This document shows, piece by piece, positions 44,130-53,105 of a stretch of DNA of 54,195 nt. The stretch's first letter is position 1. Every line of letters starts with the position of its first letter. This stretch comes from Bradyrhizobium sacchari. Its GTDB lineage: Bacteria > Pseudomonadota > Alphaproteobacteria > Rhizobiales > Xanthobacteraceae. The stretch spans positions 477,012 through 531,206 of the forward strand of contig NZ_LWIG01000001.1 in assembly GCF_002068095.1 (NCBI RefSeq), written 5' to 3'. A program made the position numbers and the translations under genes. Below the pieces are notes generated by a model. It saw only the letters and a list, made by a program, of their open reading frames with translations, made no database searches and had not been told where the DNA came from.

Positions 44130-45824
44130 TCAGCCCGCCGCCGGCAATACGCTATCCGCCGAGGCGCCCCACGGACGCTCGGCAGACGCCAGCCCGATCA
44201 GGCGGCCCTGGATGTAGTCGCAGCCCCAGTCCCGCAGCATGTTGGCGGCCTCTTCGTCCTGCACCCACTCGGCGACGGTCTTGATGTCGAGGCGGCGGGC
44301 GAGGTCGATCAGGGTCTGCACGAAGGCACGATCGTCGGCGGAGTGCGTGATGTTCTGCACGAAGGCGCCGTCGATCTTGACGATGTCGACGCCGAGCTTG
44401 CGCAGGTTGCGGAACGAAGTGTAGCCAGCGCCGAAATCGTCGATGGCGATGCGGCTGCCGAAATTCTTCAGCCGCGTGACGAAACCGCGCACGTCGTCGA
44501 TATCCTGGATCGCGACCGTCTCGGTGATCTCGACGATCAGCCGCTCGGCGACGCCGGGATGGGCCAGCATCAGCGACTCGATTCCCGCCCACCAGTCCGG
44601 ATCCATGGTGGTGTCCGGCGAGATATTGAGGCTGAGACTGACATCGGGCGCGGCCGCGAGCTCGGCGACCACGAGCTCGAGCACGCGGTGATCGACCAGG
44701 CGGATGAGGCCAAGCCGTTCGGCGACCGGCACGATGTCGGGCGCGAGCAGCACCTGGCCGTCGCCCTGGTCCATCCGCACCAGGCATTCGTGGAATGCGC
44801 GCTGACGCGAGACGGCCGACACGACGGGCTCATAAGCGAGCTTGATGCGGCGCTCGTTCAGCGCGGTGACGATCTCGTCGGTGACGCGGATGTTGACGCG
44901 GCGCTGCGCATCGCGCGTGGCGTCCGGACGCCAGGCCGCGAACGAACCGGCGCGGCGGCGCTTGGCGGCGTCCAGCGTCTCATGGGCGCGGTTCACGGCC
45001 TCGTCGGTGTTGCGGGCATATCGCGGCAGGCTGACCGCGCCGATCGATGCAGTGACCGAGACCGGGCCGGATTTCGTCGGCACCACCTCGTCACGGATGC
45101 CGGCGAGGAAACGCTCGGCGGCGACGTTCATGTCGTCGATGGTGCAGTTCTTCAGGATCAGGCCGAACTTGTTGCCGGAGAACCGTCCGAGCACGTCGCC
45201 GCCGCGCAGGCGCGCGCGGATGCGCTTGGCGATGTCGAGGATGACCGCGTCGGCAACATCGAAGCCGAAAGCGTCGTTGACGCGGGCGAGGTGATCGATG
45301 CCGACCAGCATGAAGGCCGCGGTCGAGCGGAAGCGGGTCGTCTCCTCGATCGCCTCGGCCAGCGCCGCGATCAGATAGGAGCGGTTGAGCTCGCCGGTCA
45401 GCGGATCGAGCCGGGCGAGCTTGGTCAGTTCCTCGTCGCGGGCGTGGCGCTCGTTGTTGATGCGGACGGAGCCGATCGCACGCGTCGGGCGGCCATCGGG
45501 GCCGGCGAACCAGCGGCCGGTCTCCTCGATCCAGACCACGGGATCGGACGCGCTCATGCGCACGCCGTACTCGACACGGTAGGGCGTGCCGCCGGCGCCG
45601 TGCACGGGGGAGGTCTGCGCCAGCGCGGCGGTCCGCGCCGAGTGCGCGGGCTCGATCAGCTTGGCGAATTCGGCGCCGGTCGCGAGCCGCTCGGCGGGGA
45701 TGCCGGGGAAGACGGCGCTGACCTGCTCACCCCAGACGATGGCATCGCTGACGAGGTCCCAGGCGAACACGGCCTGACCGAGCGCGGCCAGGATGTCGGA
45801 GGCTTGCGGCAATGCAGGGGTCAA
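44130..45824 (-). CDS. EAL-domain protein with degenerate GGDEF domain
   Basis: A protein of about 564 residues. An N-terminal PAS-like region (LGQAVFAWDLVSDAIVWGE) leads into a GGDEF domain whose signature is SGNKF at 216-220 instead of GGDEF, so it should not make cyclic di-GMP. The EAL domain has ECL at 346-348 in place of EAL but keeps the catalytic set: LNISP, EITET, IDDFGAGY, VKIDG, TVAEWV and QGRLIG. It may be an active phosphodiesterase with GGDEF acting as a regulatory domain. The start is uncertain: the frame is open to 46034 without a good site; TTG at 45824 follows GAGGCGA and is my choice. It is divergent from a small unknown gene. Confidence 0.8.
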   Translation of the reverse strand: MTPALPQASDILAALGQAVFAWDLVSDAIVWGEQVSAVFPGIPAERLATGAEFAKLIEPAHSARTAALAQTSPVHGAGGTPYRVEYGVRMSASDPVVWIEETGRWFAGPDGRPTRAIGSVRINNERHARDEELTKLARLDPLTGELNRSYLIAALAEAIEETTRFRSTAAFMLVGIDHLARVNDAFGFDVADAVILDIAKRIRARLRGGDVLGRFSGNKFGLILKNCTIDDMNVAAERFLAGIRDEVVPTKSGPVSVTASIGAVSLPRYARNTDEAVNRAHETLDAAKRRRAGSFAAWRPDATRDAQRRVNIRVTDEIVTALNERRIKLAYEPVVSAVSRQRAFHECLVRMDQGDGQVLLAPDIVPVAERLGLIRLVDHRVLELVVAELAAAPDVSLSLNISPDTTMDPDWWAGIESLMLAHPGVAERLIVEITETVAIQDIDDVRGFVTRLKNFGSRIAIDDFGAGYTSFRNLRKLGVDIVKIDGAFVQNITHSADDRAFVQTLIDLARRLDIKTVAEWVQDEEAANMLRDWGCDYIQGRLIGLASAERPWGASADSVLPAAG

Positions 45825-46018
45825 AATCGCCTCATTTCGGGACAACGGGAGTCCTGAGCCGGCACAGGATAGAGCCAGATTCGGCTTTGACCCTAGGCAA
45901 AGTTGATAAACAATTTGGAAACCACGTTGTGAAGCAAGGGGGGAACCAAACCGGCCCGCCCGGCATAGGCCTTGCGAGTACTGACACGCACCGGCGGTTC
46001 GCGTCCCGAAACGCGACA

Positions 46019-46306
46019 ATGTCCGCCGGACCAACGGTGATCGCGATGTTGAGTACTGATGGATCGGATGAGGCGGCAGGCAGCATGGGCACGGCCCTGG
46101 TGCCGCTGATCCCGACTGTGCAATGGCTCCACAAGGTGCCGCTGCCCCGCCCCGATCCGAGCTTCGTCACGCAGCTGATCGCCAATGCCGAGCACCTGCC
46201 CCAGACCAGCCGGCTGCGCCGTGCCGCGTCCGAGGATGCGCTGATGGCCTATGGCAGCAAGCGCCCGCTCGGAAGCGTCAGCGCCCGCACGCGGCAGGTG
46301 GTTTGA
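46019..46306 (+). CDS. Small protein of unknown function
   Basis: A 95-residue protein starting with ATG at 46019; the frame is open upstream to 45812, but that part overlaps the start of the opposite gene. It has no membrane segment or signal. The middle segment PTVQWLHKVPLPRPDPSFVTQLIANAEHLPQTSRLRR looks like the short Bradyrhizobium proteins with a conserved PDPxFVTQLIA pattern that I recall but cannot name. It ends seven bases before the convergent membrane-protein gene. The reading frame has normal codon bias, which supports it being real. Confidence 0.6.
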   Translation: MSAGPTVIAMLSTDGSDEAAGSMGTALVPLIPTVQWLHKVPLPRPDPSFVTQLIANAEHLPQTSRLRRAASEDALMAYGSKRPLGSVSARTRQVV

Positions 46307-46312
46307 GACCGA

Positions 46313-46948
46313 TCAGCGCGCAGCGTCAGGGGACGACGGCGTGCCATTGCCCGGCTGCAGATGCGGCGAGGGGATTTCCGGCGACGGCGGGCTGACCGGC
46401 TTCGGCGCGGGATGATCCATCAGCACGGATTCGGCGACCGACTGCGCGGAGGGCGCGGGCGGCACTACCGGCGCCGGAACCGGCTCGAACTTGGGTTCGG
46501 AGGTGACATCCTCCGCCGGCGGCTCAGGCCGGCGCTTGGCCTTGCGCGGCGCCGGCACTGTCGTCTCGGCGACATAGGTGACGCGGCGGCGCGTACGCTG
46601 GGCGATGCCGCCGAAGAAATCGGCCATCGCCAGCAGCACCAGCAGGAAAAAGGTGGAGTTGCCGAATTTGGGCCACATCACGAATTCGGCGGCGGCCGCG
46701 CCGAATATGATCAGCGACAGCAGATGATCCATCAGGAATTTCGAGCCGGGCCGAGCGCCTTTGACCACCTCGAGCAGCAGCAGCACCACGCCGAGCGCGA
46801 GCAGGAGGTCGGCGAGCGTGACCGGCCAGGTCTCGCCCGTGATCATCGGCACCTTGAACAGCACGTCCGAGAAGGACACGCTGGGCATCAGGAAGGCGAT
46901 GATGTTGTAGACCGCGAGCGGAATCAGGAGCAGCGGGAAACCGACCAT
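46313..46948 (-). CDS. Small integral membrane protein of unknown function with Pro-rich tail
   Basis: A 211-residue protein with about four membrane segments in the first 120 residues (MVGFPLLLIPLAVYNIIAFL, then WPVTLADLLLALGVVLLLLE, LLSLIIFGAAAAEFVMW and TFFLLVLLAMADFF). A cytoplasmic tail rich in Pro, Ala and basic residues follows (PAPRKAKRRPEPP onwards). I chose ATG at 46948; the frame opens at 47029. It lies downstream of rpmF on the same strand. I do not recognise a named family and give no function. Confidence 0.65.
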   Translation of the reverse strand: MVGFPLLLIPLAVYNIIAFLMPSVSFSDVLFKVPMITGETWPVTLADLLLALGVVLLLLEVVKGARPGSKFLMDHLLSLIIFGAAAAEFVMWPKFGNSTFFLLVLLAMADFFGGIAQRTRRRVTYVAETTVPAPRKAKRRPEPPAEDVTSEPKFEPVPAPVVPPAPSAQSVAESVLMDHPAPKPVSPPSPEIPSPHLQPGNGTPSSPDAAR

Positions 46949-47050
46949 CGGCGAAATGCCTTCTCGATCAAGATATCCGGACAGAACAATGCAGCGGCGA
47001 AGCATTTGCTCCGCCGCCGTCACTGTCATATCTCATGGGTTGGCCGAAAT

Positions 47051-47090
47051 CAGGCGGGTCACGTCATCCTGATTGAGGATAACCCGCCTG
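47051..47090 (-). terminator. Nested hairpin downstream of rpmF
   Basis: A nine-base outer stem, CAGGCGGGT and ACCCGCCTG, with an inner ATCCT/AGGAT hairpin, 16 bases after the rpmF stop codon on the - strand. Only ATTTC follows, so it may be a weak terminator or an mRNA-end stabiliser of the ribosomal protein message. Confidence 0.6.
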
Positions 47091-47106
47091 AAGAAACAGT
47101 CCGTGC

Positions 47107-47289
47107 TCAGGACTCTTTCTTCTTCAGGACCTGACGGCCCTTGTACATGCCGGTCTTGAGGTCGAGATGGTGCGGACGACGGAGCTCGCCGGAGTCCTTG
47201 TCTTCCACATAGGTCGGCTTCTTGATGGCGTCTGCCGAGCGGCGCATGCCACGGCGCGACGGCGAGGTTTTTCTTCTCGGAACGGCCAT
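47107..47289 (-). CDS. rpmF: 50S ribosomal protein L32
   Basis: A 60-residue ribosomal protein starting [21 protein letters not shown] and ending [12 protein letters not shown], a textbook alphaproteobacterial L32 without the zinc-binding Cys residues found in some bacterial L32 proteins. It binds 23S rRNA in the large subunit. In this class rpmF commonly sits beside mtgA, as it does here (mtgA is upstream on the same strand, with about 170 bases between them). Confidence 0.97.
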   Translation of the reverse strand: MAVPRRKTSPSRRGMRRSADAIKKPTYVEDKDSGELRRPHHLDLKTGMYKGRQVLKKKES

Positions 47290-47458
47290 TTCAATATCCT
47301 CTAGGGATTGGTGTCATCAGGGCATCGTCCGGGAGGGGACGGCTCAGCACCCGCAATACGAGGCGAGCTGAATGCCGATCAAGGCCGGGCTTATAGAGGA
47401 AGGCTGGCCGTAAAGCTAGGCTTTTGGACTGGAAAATACGTCCGAAAAGGGCCCGAAA

Positions 47459-48133
47459 TCAGCGATTTTCCCGCCAGCAGGTGACAAGTGAGCTCGCCTG
47501 CCCCCGCGCCATATAGGTTGCGGCCAGCCGGCGGACGCCCGGCCCGGGGGGCCGGGCGCTTCGTTTGACCGGATTCGGCAGGATCGCGGCCAGAAGGGCA
47601 GCCTCCCGGGGCGAGAGGTTTTCGGCCGATTTCCCGAAGGCATAGGCGCTGGCCGCCTCGACGCCAAACTGCCCCTGCGGGCCGAGCTCGGCGATGTTGA
47701 GGTAGATTTCGAGGATCCGCGGCTTGGGCAGGACCAGGTCGATCCACATCGCCAGCGGGAATTCGAGCGCCTTGCGGACGAAATCCCGCCCCTGCCAGAG
47801 GAACAGGTTTTTCGCCACCTGCTGGGTAATGGTGGAGGCGCCCCGGAAGGCGGTGCCGTCCTCCCTCGCGTCGTCGATTGCCTCGCGCAGCGCGCCCCAA
47901 TCGATGCCGCGATGCTTGCAGAAATGGGCGTCCTCGGCCGCCACCACCGCGCGCGGCAGATAGGGGGACATATCCACCAGATCGATCCACTCCCGCTGCA
48001 TCGGCGCGCCCCGCAAGCTGCGCCAGGCCATCAGCGTCGAAACAGGGTGGCCGGTGCGGTAGAACGGCGCGATCACATAGGGCGCGAGGACCACGACCGC
48101 GAGCACCACCAGCAGGATTTTGACGATGCGCAA
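47459..48133 (-). CDS. mtgA: Monofunctional biosynthetic peptidoglycan transglycosylase
   Basis: A 224-residue GT51 glycosyltransferase with one N-terminal membrane anchor ([21 protein letters not shown]). The five family motifs can be followed: [16 protein letters not shown] with the catalytic Glu, [48 protein letters not shown] with the second Glu, [18 protein letters not shown], and [12 protein letters not shown]. It polymerises lipid II into glycan strands in the periplasm. The start is TTG at 48133, behind GGAAAGGTCGAT; no ATG in frame fits. It is divergent from the polyprenyl synthase gene. Confidence 0.95.
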   Translation of the reverse strand: MRIVKILLVVLAVVVLAPYVIAPFYRTGHPVSTLMAWRSLRGAPMQREWIDLVDMSPYLPRAVVAAEDAHFCKHRGIDWGALREAIDDAREDGTAFRGASTITQQVAKNLFLWQGRDFVRKALEFPLAMWIDLVLPKPRILEIYLNIAELGPQGQFGVEAASAYAFGKSAENLSPREAALLAAILPNPVKRSARPPGPGVRRLAATYMARGQASSLVTCWRENR

Positions 48134-48294
48134 ATCGACCTTTCCGGCGCAAGCTGAAGCGCGGCCATGGGCTGGGCCATTAAGTCTGTGATAATTCGGG
48201 CCTTTTCCAGCACTTTTTAGGCCCTCCAAACGATTGACTGAGGCGGGCGCATAAAGGATTGTCCCGCCGAATTTTAGTTCTGGAGCCCTTCTTG

Positions 48295-49218
48295 ATGACC
48301 GGCACGTCCCCGTCCGATTTCGCCAAACGTCTGGACAAGACCGCTGATGATACCGAGGCCCTGCTCGGGCGTCTGCTGTCGGACGACATCCTGCACGATG
48401 AGATCGCCCGGCCCAAGCGACTGATGGACGCAATGCGCTATTCGAGCCTCAACGGCGGCAAGCGCCTGCGGCCGTTCCTGGTGGTCGAAAGCGCAGCGGT
48501 GTTCGGCGTGCCGCGCGAGGCGGCCCTGCTCGTGGGCGCCGCGCTCGAATGCATCCACTGCTATTCGCTGATCCACGACGATCTGCCGGCGATGGACAAT
48601 TCCGACCTGCGCCGCGGCCGCCCGACCCTGCACAAGCAGACCGACGATGCCACCGCGATCCTCGCCGGCGACGGCCTGCTCACGCTCGCCTTCGACATCG
48701 TCACCCGTGACGAGATCCATCGCGACGCCAATGTGCGACTGCTGCTGACGCGCGCGCTGGCGCGCTGCGCCGGCATCGGCGGCATGGTCGGCGGACAGAT
48801 CCTCGATCTTGCCGGCGAAGGCCGCTTCGGCGGCAACGAGCCGATCGACGTTGCCCGCATTCAGCAGATGAAGACGGGCGCGCTGCTGCGCTACGGCTGC
48901 ATCGCCGGCGCGATCCTCGGCCAGGCTTCGCAGAAGGAATATCAGGCGCTCGACGATTACGGCCGCGCGCTCGGCGAAGCCTTCCAGATCGCGGACGATC
49001 TGCTCGACGTCGAAGGCGATGCCGCCGCGCTCGGCAAGCCGGCCGGGGCCGATGCCGCGCTCGGCAAGACCACCTTCGTCACCCAGCTCGGCATCGAAGG
49101 CGCCAAGCAGCGCGTTCGCGACCTGCTCGCGCGCGCCGACAGTGCCGTTTCGATCTTCGGCGACCGCGCCGCCGTGCTGCAGGCCGCCGCGCGCTTCGTC
49201 GCCGAGCGGAAGAACTAG
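48295..49218 (+). CDS. ispA: Polyprenyl synthetase, farnesyl diphosphate synthase type
   Basis: A 307-residue trans-prenyl transferase. The first aspartate-rich motif is [17 protein letters not shown], with the two-residue insertion typical of bacterial farnesyl diphosphate synthases, and the second is [20 protein letters not shown] near the N-terminus and [11 protein letters not shown] before the second motif are also diagnostic. It condenses isopentenyl diphosphate with allylic diphosphates in the cytoplasm and feeds quinone, undecaprenyl and hopanoid synthesis. I chose ATG at 48295 with GGAG upstream; 48259 is possible. Chain length is inferred. Confidence 0.93.
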   Translation: MTGTSPSDFAKRLDKTADDTEALLGRLLSDDILHDEIARPKRLMDAMRYSSLNGGKRLRPFLVVESAAVFGVPREAALLVGAALECIHCYSLIHDDLPAMDNSDLRRGRPTLHKQTDDATAILAGDGLLTLAFDIVTRDEIHRDANVRLLLTRALARCAGIGGMVGGQILDLAGEGRFGGNEPIDVARIQQMKTGALLRYGCIAGAILGQASQKEYQALDDYGRALGEAFQIADDLLDVEGDAAALGKPAGADAALGKTTFVTQLGIEGAKQRVRDLLARADSAVSIFGDRAAVLQAAARFVAERKN

Positions 49219-49229
49219 TAGCTCCGGGC

Positions 49230-49350
49230 TCCCTCACCTCTCCCGCTTGCGGAGAGGTCGGCGCGCAGCGCCGGTGAAAGCTCTTTCCTCTTGGGGGTTC
49301 TCGCTTGTGGAGGCACCCTCTCCCCGCCCCTCCCCCGCAAGGGGGGAGGG
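49230..49350. repeat. Palindromic element, family F copy 2
   Basis: Two hairpins, CCTCTCCcgcttgcGGAGAGG region at 49237-49257 and CCCTCCCCC/GGGGGAGGG at 49328-49350, with CTCTCCCC blocks between them, resemble the element at 17769-17945. It lies between ispA and the DUF1345 gene. No gene was seen in 49219-49402. Confidence 0.65.
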
Positions 49351-49402
49351 AGCGCACCTGCGACGCGGCGACAACGAGAGTTGAGCGAGGGCTGGAGCCA
49401 TC

Positions 49403-50092
49403 ATGGTCACCGACAAAGAAGATCCCGTTCTCGCCCGCTTCCGCAAGATGTCGCGGCCAGTGCGGCTGATCTATGCACGGCCGCGGACCTTCATCGCACT
49501 CGCGGCCGGCATCCTGGTCAGCTTGCTGCTGCCGGGCTCGCATCGGCTGGTGACGCGGTTCCTGTTCGGCTGGGATGCGCTGATCGCAGTCTATCTCGTG
49601 CTGGTCTATGCGATGATGCTGTGCAACGACCACCAGCACATCCGCCGCGCCGCCGCGATGCAGGACGACGGCCGCTTCGTGATCCTGCTGGTGACGGCGA
49701 CGGGCGCCTTCGCCAGCATCGCGGCGATCGTCTCCGAACTCGGCACGTCGCATCGCGGGGTGTTGGAGCTGACCATCGCGATCACCACGATCGCGCTGTC
49801 ATGGGCCGCCGTGCACACGACCTTCGCGCTGCATTACGCGCATGATTATTACCGCGACGCCACGCCGGGCGGCCTGCAATTCCCGAGCGGCGACAAGGAG
49901 GACCACGCCGACTATTGGGACTTCGTCTATTTCTCGTTCGTGATCGGCATGACCGCCCAGGTCTCCGACGTCGGCATCACCGACAAGACCATCCGCCGCA
50001 CCGCCACCGCCCACGGCATCGTGTCCTTCATCTACAACACGGCCTTGCTGGCGCTGACGGTCAACATCGCGGCGAGCGCGATTTCGGGTTGA
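49403..50092 (+). CDS. DUF1345 family membrane protein
   Basis: A 229-residue inner-membrane protein with about five membrane segments. RPRTFIALAAGILVSLLLPG, RFLFGWDALIAVYLVLVY, the pattern TTFALHYAHDYYRD, then GLQFPSGDKEDHADYWDFVYFSFVIGMTAQVSDV are the recognisable DUF1345 blocks. The start at 49403 is about 20 bases after GAGCGAGGG. No function is established for the family. It is convergent with the caspase-like gene across a perfect hairpin. Confidence 0.9.
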   Translation: MVTDKEDPVLARFRKMSRPVRLIYARPRTFIALAAGILVSLLLPGSHRLVTRFLFGWDALIAVYLVLVYAMMLCNDHQHIRRAAAMQDDGRFVILLVTATGAFASIAAIVSELGTSHRGVLELTIAITTIALSWAAVHTTFALHYAHDYYRDATPGGLQFPSGDKEDHADYWDFVYFSFVIGMTAQVSDVGITDKTIRRTATAHGIVSFIYNTALLALTVNIAASAISG

Positions 50093-50093
50093 C

Positions 50094-50139
50094 GTCGTCC
50101 CGGTCTAGTTGCGCAATTGCGCACGGGGACCGGGACGAC
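50094..50139. terminator. Bidirectional hairpin between convergent genes
   Basis: The outer stem GTCGTCCCGGTC/GACCGGGACGAC is a perfect twelve-base pair, and the loop contains the perfect 14-base palindrome TGCGCAATTGCGCA at 50110-50123. It sits between the convergent DUF1345 and caspase-like genes and can work in both directions; there is no T run on either strand. Confidence 0.7.
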
Positions 50140-50148
50140 TCAGTCGCC

Positions 50149-51975
50149 TCAATAACACACCTCGGCATTGGCATCGTTGCCGGGGCCGCCGCCACCGCGA
50201 TATTCGAGATGGCAGCCGCGACTGACCGGGCGGCAACCGCTGCTGTTGCAGAAGACCTGCCCGCTACCCGAGCGACGGCCGGCGGCGGCAGCGATGCCCG
50301 CAGCCGCACCGTAGCCGCCTGCCGCCTCAGTGGCCGCACCACCGCCGGCCTGACGACGCTGCCGGGCGGCGGGGCGTTCATCACTGTCGTCGCGCTTGGC
50401 GGTTGCAGGCTTGGCCGGCTTTGCGGCGCGCTGCTTCTCGCATTCATTGTCGTCGTTGACCGCATAGCCTTCACGGCAGACGATCTTCGTGCACTTGTCG
50501 CCGTCGGCCTTGAAGCCGTGCTCGCAAACCAGCGGACAGACCCGCGACGGCTTGGACTTGACCGCGTCGAGCGCGTCGCTGCTCGCGACCTTCACGTCGA
50601 GCTTGGTGCCGGCATAGCGATTGAACTGCGACAGTGATCGCTGCGAGGACGTGTTCCAGTTGCCGTCGGCCTGTCCGGAGAAGCAACCGACCCGGCCAAG
50701 CTCGGTCTGCACCGAGCGGCTGAGATCGGCCGGTGCCGCCGCCGGAGTGAGCGAGGCAACATTGGTGCCGGCCGGGCTCGCGGTGCTGGCCGGTGCGGTG
50801 CTCGGCGCCGCGGCGGCGAGATTGACGCGCTGCTGTTCGGCGGCGGCGGCCTGTTGCTGCGCCTGTTCCTTCGCCTTCTGCGCGGCGAGTTGGGCCTGCT
50901 CGGCCGCCCTTGCATCGGCAGCAGCCTTGGCCTGCGCATCTTTTTGCGCGCCGAGGGCGGCAAGACGGTCGCGCTCGGCCTCGGCCTGTTTCGCCTTCTC
51001 GATCGCCGCCGCATGAGCCTGCTCGGCGCCGATTTTCTCAAGCTGAAGCTTTGCAAGATTCGCATAGAAGCCATCGGGGTGCTGGGCGAGAAACGCCTCC
51101 CACGCCGCCCGGTTGCCGACCTGCAGCGAGAGCTCGTAATCGCGACGGATTTCGGCCTGCGGGTTCGGCACAGGTGCCGCGGGCGCTGCAGCCACCGCCT
51201 TGACCGGCACCAGCGGCACGTCGTCGCCGCCGAGCGAGCCATAGACGAACGGCTCCTGCTTGTTGCCGGTCGACTTCAGCACGTCGTCGCGCACGAAGCC
51301 GAAGGCGCGGCGGACATCGAGGCCCGGCGTCGTCAGATGCTTCGACAGCGCGACCGTAAACGGGCTGTTGGCACCGTCGCCGTCCTGCGCCGTGAAGCCG
51401 GCCTTGGCCGAATAGGCGATCAGGGTGTTGGGGCTGGTCGGCTCGACCTGGGCGAGGCCGCGGCCGATGCCGCGCGAGGCGATGGTGCGCTTCATGGTCT
51501 TGCCGAACGGATTGTCGCGGCAGGCGTCCAGGATCACCAGGCGGAGCTGCTTGGCGGGCTCGACCGCGACCAGGACGCGGTCGAGCGACAGCGCTTCGTC
51601 GTAGACGTCGGTATCGCGCTCGAGCCTGGCGTCGACGGGGATCAGATAGTTGGAGCCTTCGACCTCGATGCCGTGACCGGCATAGTAGACCACGGCAATG
51701 TCGGCATTGCGGGTCGCGTCGGCGAAATCGCGCAGCACACGCCGCGTATCCTGGGCGGACAAATCGTGCCGGGAATCGACCACGTCGAAACCGGCCTCCC
51801 TCAGCGTCTTCGCCATCACCGCCCCGTCGTTGACGGGGTTGGCCAGCGAGGGCGCGTGCTGATAGGCCGAGTTGGCGAGCACCAGCGCGACGCGCTTTCC
51901 GGCAAAAGCGGGCCCGGCGCCGAACAGCAGCGCGGCAGCAAGGAGAAGCGGGCAAAGTCTGAGCAGGTTGCGCAT
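50149..51975 (-). CDS. Exported caspase-like (peptidase C14) protein
   Basis: A 608-residue protein with a Sec signal peptide (LCPLLLAAALLFGAGPAFAG). Residues about 27-260 form a caspase-like domain with the catalytic His in YYAGHGIE and Cys in ILDACRDNPF. Next come an Ala/Gln/Glu-rich coiled-coil-prone region, a peptidoglycan-binding-like segment (VQTELGRVGCFSGQADGNW), a Cys-rich EGF-like part (CPLVCEHGFKADGDKCTKIVC) and a Gly-rich tail. Such orthocaspase-type proteases cut after basic residues in known cases; the target here is unknown. I chose ATG at 51975 (GGAAGT upstream) over 52002. Confidence 0.9.
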   Translation of the reverse strand: MRNLLRLCPLLLAAALLFGAGPAFAGKRVALVLANSAYQHAPSLANPVNDGAVMAKTLREAGFDVVDSRHDLSAQDTRRVLRDFADATRNADIAVVYYAGHGIEVEGSNYLIPVDARLERDTDVYDEALSLDRVLVAVEPAKQLRLVILDACRDNPFGKTMKRTIASRGIGRGLAQVEPTSPNTLIAYSAKAGFTAQDGDGANSPFTVALSKHLTTPGLDVRRAFGFVRDDVLKSTGNKQEPFVYGSLGGDDVPLVPVKAVAAAPAAPVPNPQAEIRRDYELSLQVGNRAAWEAFLAQHPDGFYANLAKLQLEKIGAEQAHAAAIEKAKQAEAERDRLAALGAQKDAQAKAAADARAAEQAQLAAQKAKEQAQQQAAAAEQQRVNLAAAAPSTAPASTASPAGTNVASLTPAAAPADLSRSVQTELGRVGCFSGQADGNWNTSSQRSLSQFNRYAGTKLDVKVASSDALDAVKSKPSRVCPLVCEHGFKADGDKCTKIVCREGYAVNDDNECEKQRAAKPAKPATAKRDDSDERPAARQRRQAGGGAATEAAGGYGAAAGIAAAAGRRSGSGQVFCNSSGCRPVSRGCHLEYRGGGGPGNDANAEVCY

Positions 51976-52157
51976 GACAGGACTTCCGAAGTTCAGGGCC
52001 ATCCGGGGCCCTTTGGGATCGCTTTAGCAGGACCAATCGCCAGCGCTTGTGATGGAGGTCACGATGGCGGCACCACGACAGGCCGAAAGACCCTCTATGT
52101 TTGTCGCGCCAGCGCGGTCGGGGTTCGGCGACATAAGCGGGCGCGGGCTGGGTTCCC

Positions 52158-52586
52158 CTAGGGATCGCCGATATGCCCCCGATATTGCGGCAGATCGTCC
52201 GTGATCTCGTGCCAGGGCGCCTTCGAGCCGACGAAAATATGGGCGCTCGGCCGGATCGAAGGGGCATCGACCAGGGTTCCCATGGCGACATGCACCCATT
52301 GTCCCTCCCGCACCCGGGAATAAAGCAGCGAGCCGCAGCGGGCGCAGTGGGCGTCATGGGTGGTGTCATCGCCGTAGATCAGCCGCTGGTCTTCGCCATG
52401 GACGATACGGAGCTCGTGTTGCTCGATCCCGGCGAACGGCTTGAAGGCCGAGCCGGTGGTGCGGCGGCAGTTCGAACAGTGGCAGTTCATCGCGTAGGAG
52501 AAGGCGTCGGCCACCTCGAAGCGGACCGTGCGGCAATAGCATTCGCCGACCAGGATACGAGCGTTCGAATTTTCTGATCCGGTCAT
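52158..52586 (-). CDS. GFA-family (Gfa-like) zinc-binding protein
   Basis: A 142-residue protein of the family that includes glutathione-dependent formaldehyde-activating enzyme. The zinc-binding cysteines are arranged as usual: CYCRTVRFEV, then CHCSNCRRTTGSAF, then HCARCGSLLYS. Many members bind glutathione or have no known role, so formaldehyde metabolism should not be assumed. I chose ATG at 52586; the frame is open to 52628. It lies upstream of the caspase-like gene on the same strand but about 180 bases away. Confidence 0.9.
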   Translation of the reverse strand: MTGSENSNARILVGECYCRTVRFEVADAFSYAMNCHCSNCRRTTGSAFKPFAGIEQHELRIVHGEDQRLIYGDDTTHDAHCARCGSLLYSRVREGQWVHVAMGTLVDAPSIRPSAHIFVGSKAPWHEITDDLPQYRGHIGDP

Positions 52587-52680
52587 GACGAGGCCTGCGC
52601 GCAAATGACTGACACACCCATAGCGCATTTCTAAGTGTACGACTAAGTTTCGCCCAAGCCATCATGCAAAGGGATGACCC

Positions 52681-53055
52681 ATGAGCCAGAACCGTTCGAG
52701 CGTCGAAGCCGTCGTGCAATCCTATTTCGACGGACTCTATGAGGGTGACGCCGACAAGCTCGGCGCCGTCTTCCATCCGTCCGCCGATCTGCGCTGGGTG
52801 GAAAAGGGTGAGCTGAAGATCCTGACCGTGCCGGACTGGCTCGCCTGGGTGCGCAAGCGCCCCTCCGCCAAGGCCGAAGGCAAGCCGCGCGAGGATTTCA
52901 TCGTCACCATCGACCGTTCCGACGACAAAACCGCCTTCATCAAGGTGCGATGCCAGCTGCCGCCGCGCTATTTCACCGACTATCTGGTGGCGATGAAGCT
53001 CGCCGACGGCTGGCAGATCGTGTCGAAATCGTACAGGTATGACCTGAAGGAGTGA
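52681..53055 (+). CDS. NTF2-like (lumazine-binding/SnoaL-type fold) small protein
   Basis: A 124-residue protein with the cone-shaped NTF2-like fold pattern: an N-terminal helix with VVQSYFDGLYEGDADKLGAVFHPSADLRW, followed by beta strands and the C-terminal YLVAMKLADGWQIVSKSYRYD. It resembles the putative lumazine-binding group of this fold. The start follows AAAGGGATGACCC. These proteins often serve as small enzymes or ligand binders; no substrate can be named. It stands between the GFA gene and a palindromic repeat. Confidence 0.82.
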   Translation: MSQNRSSVEAVVQSYFDGLYEGDADKLGAVFHPSADLRWVEKGELKILTVPDWLAWVRKRPSAKAEGKPREDFIVTIDRSDDKTAFIKVRCQLPPRYFTDYLVAMKLADGWQIVSKSYRYDLKE

Positions 53056-53105
53056 GGGGCAAAACTTCCGCTGCCCAAGTTCGGACGCGCTTACCCCCCA
53101 CTCTC

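Noticed and set aside
43755..45857. A 700-codon open frame on the + strand opposite the degenerate GGDEF-EAL gene
   Set aside because: Same reason: composition is Ala/Arg/Gly/Asp-rich without motifs, and the - strand carries conserved EAL-domain residues.
52158..52586. Calling the GFA-family gene a formaldehyde-activating enzyme
   Set aside because: The Cys pattern shows the fold only; no formaldehyde dehydrogenase or glutathione-pathway gene lies beside it.
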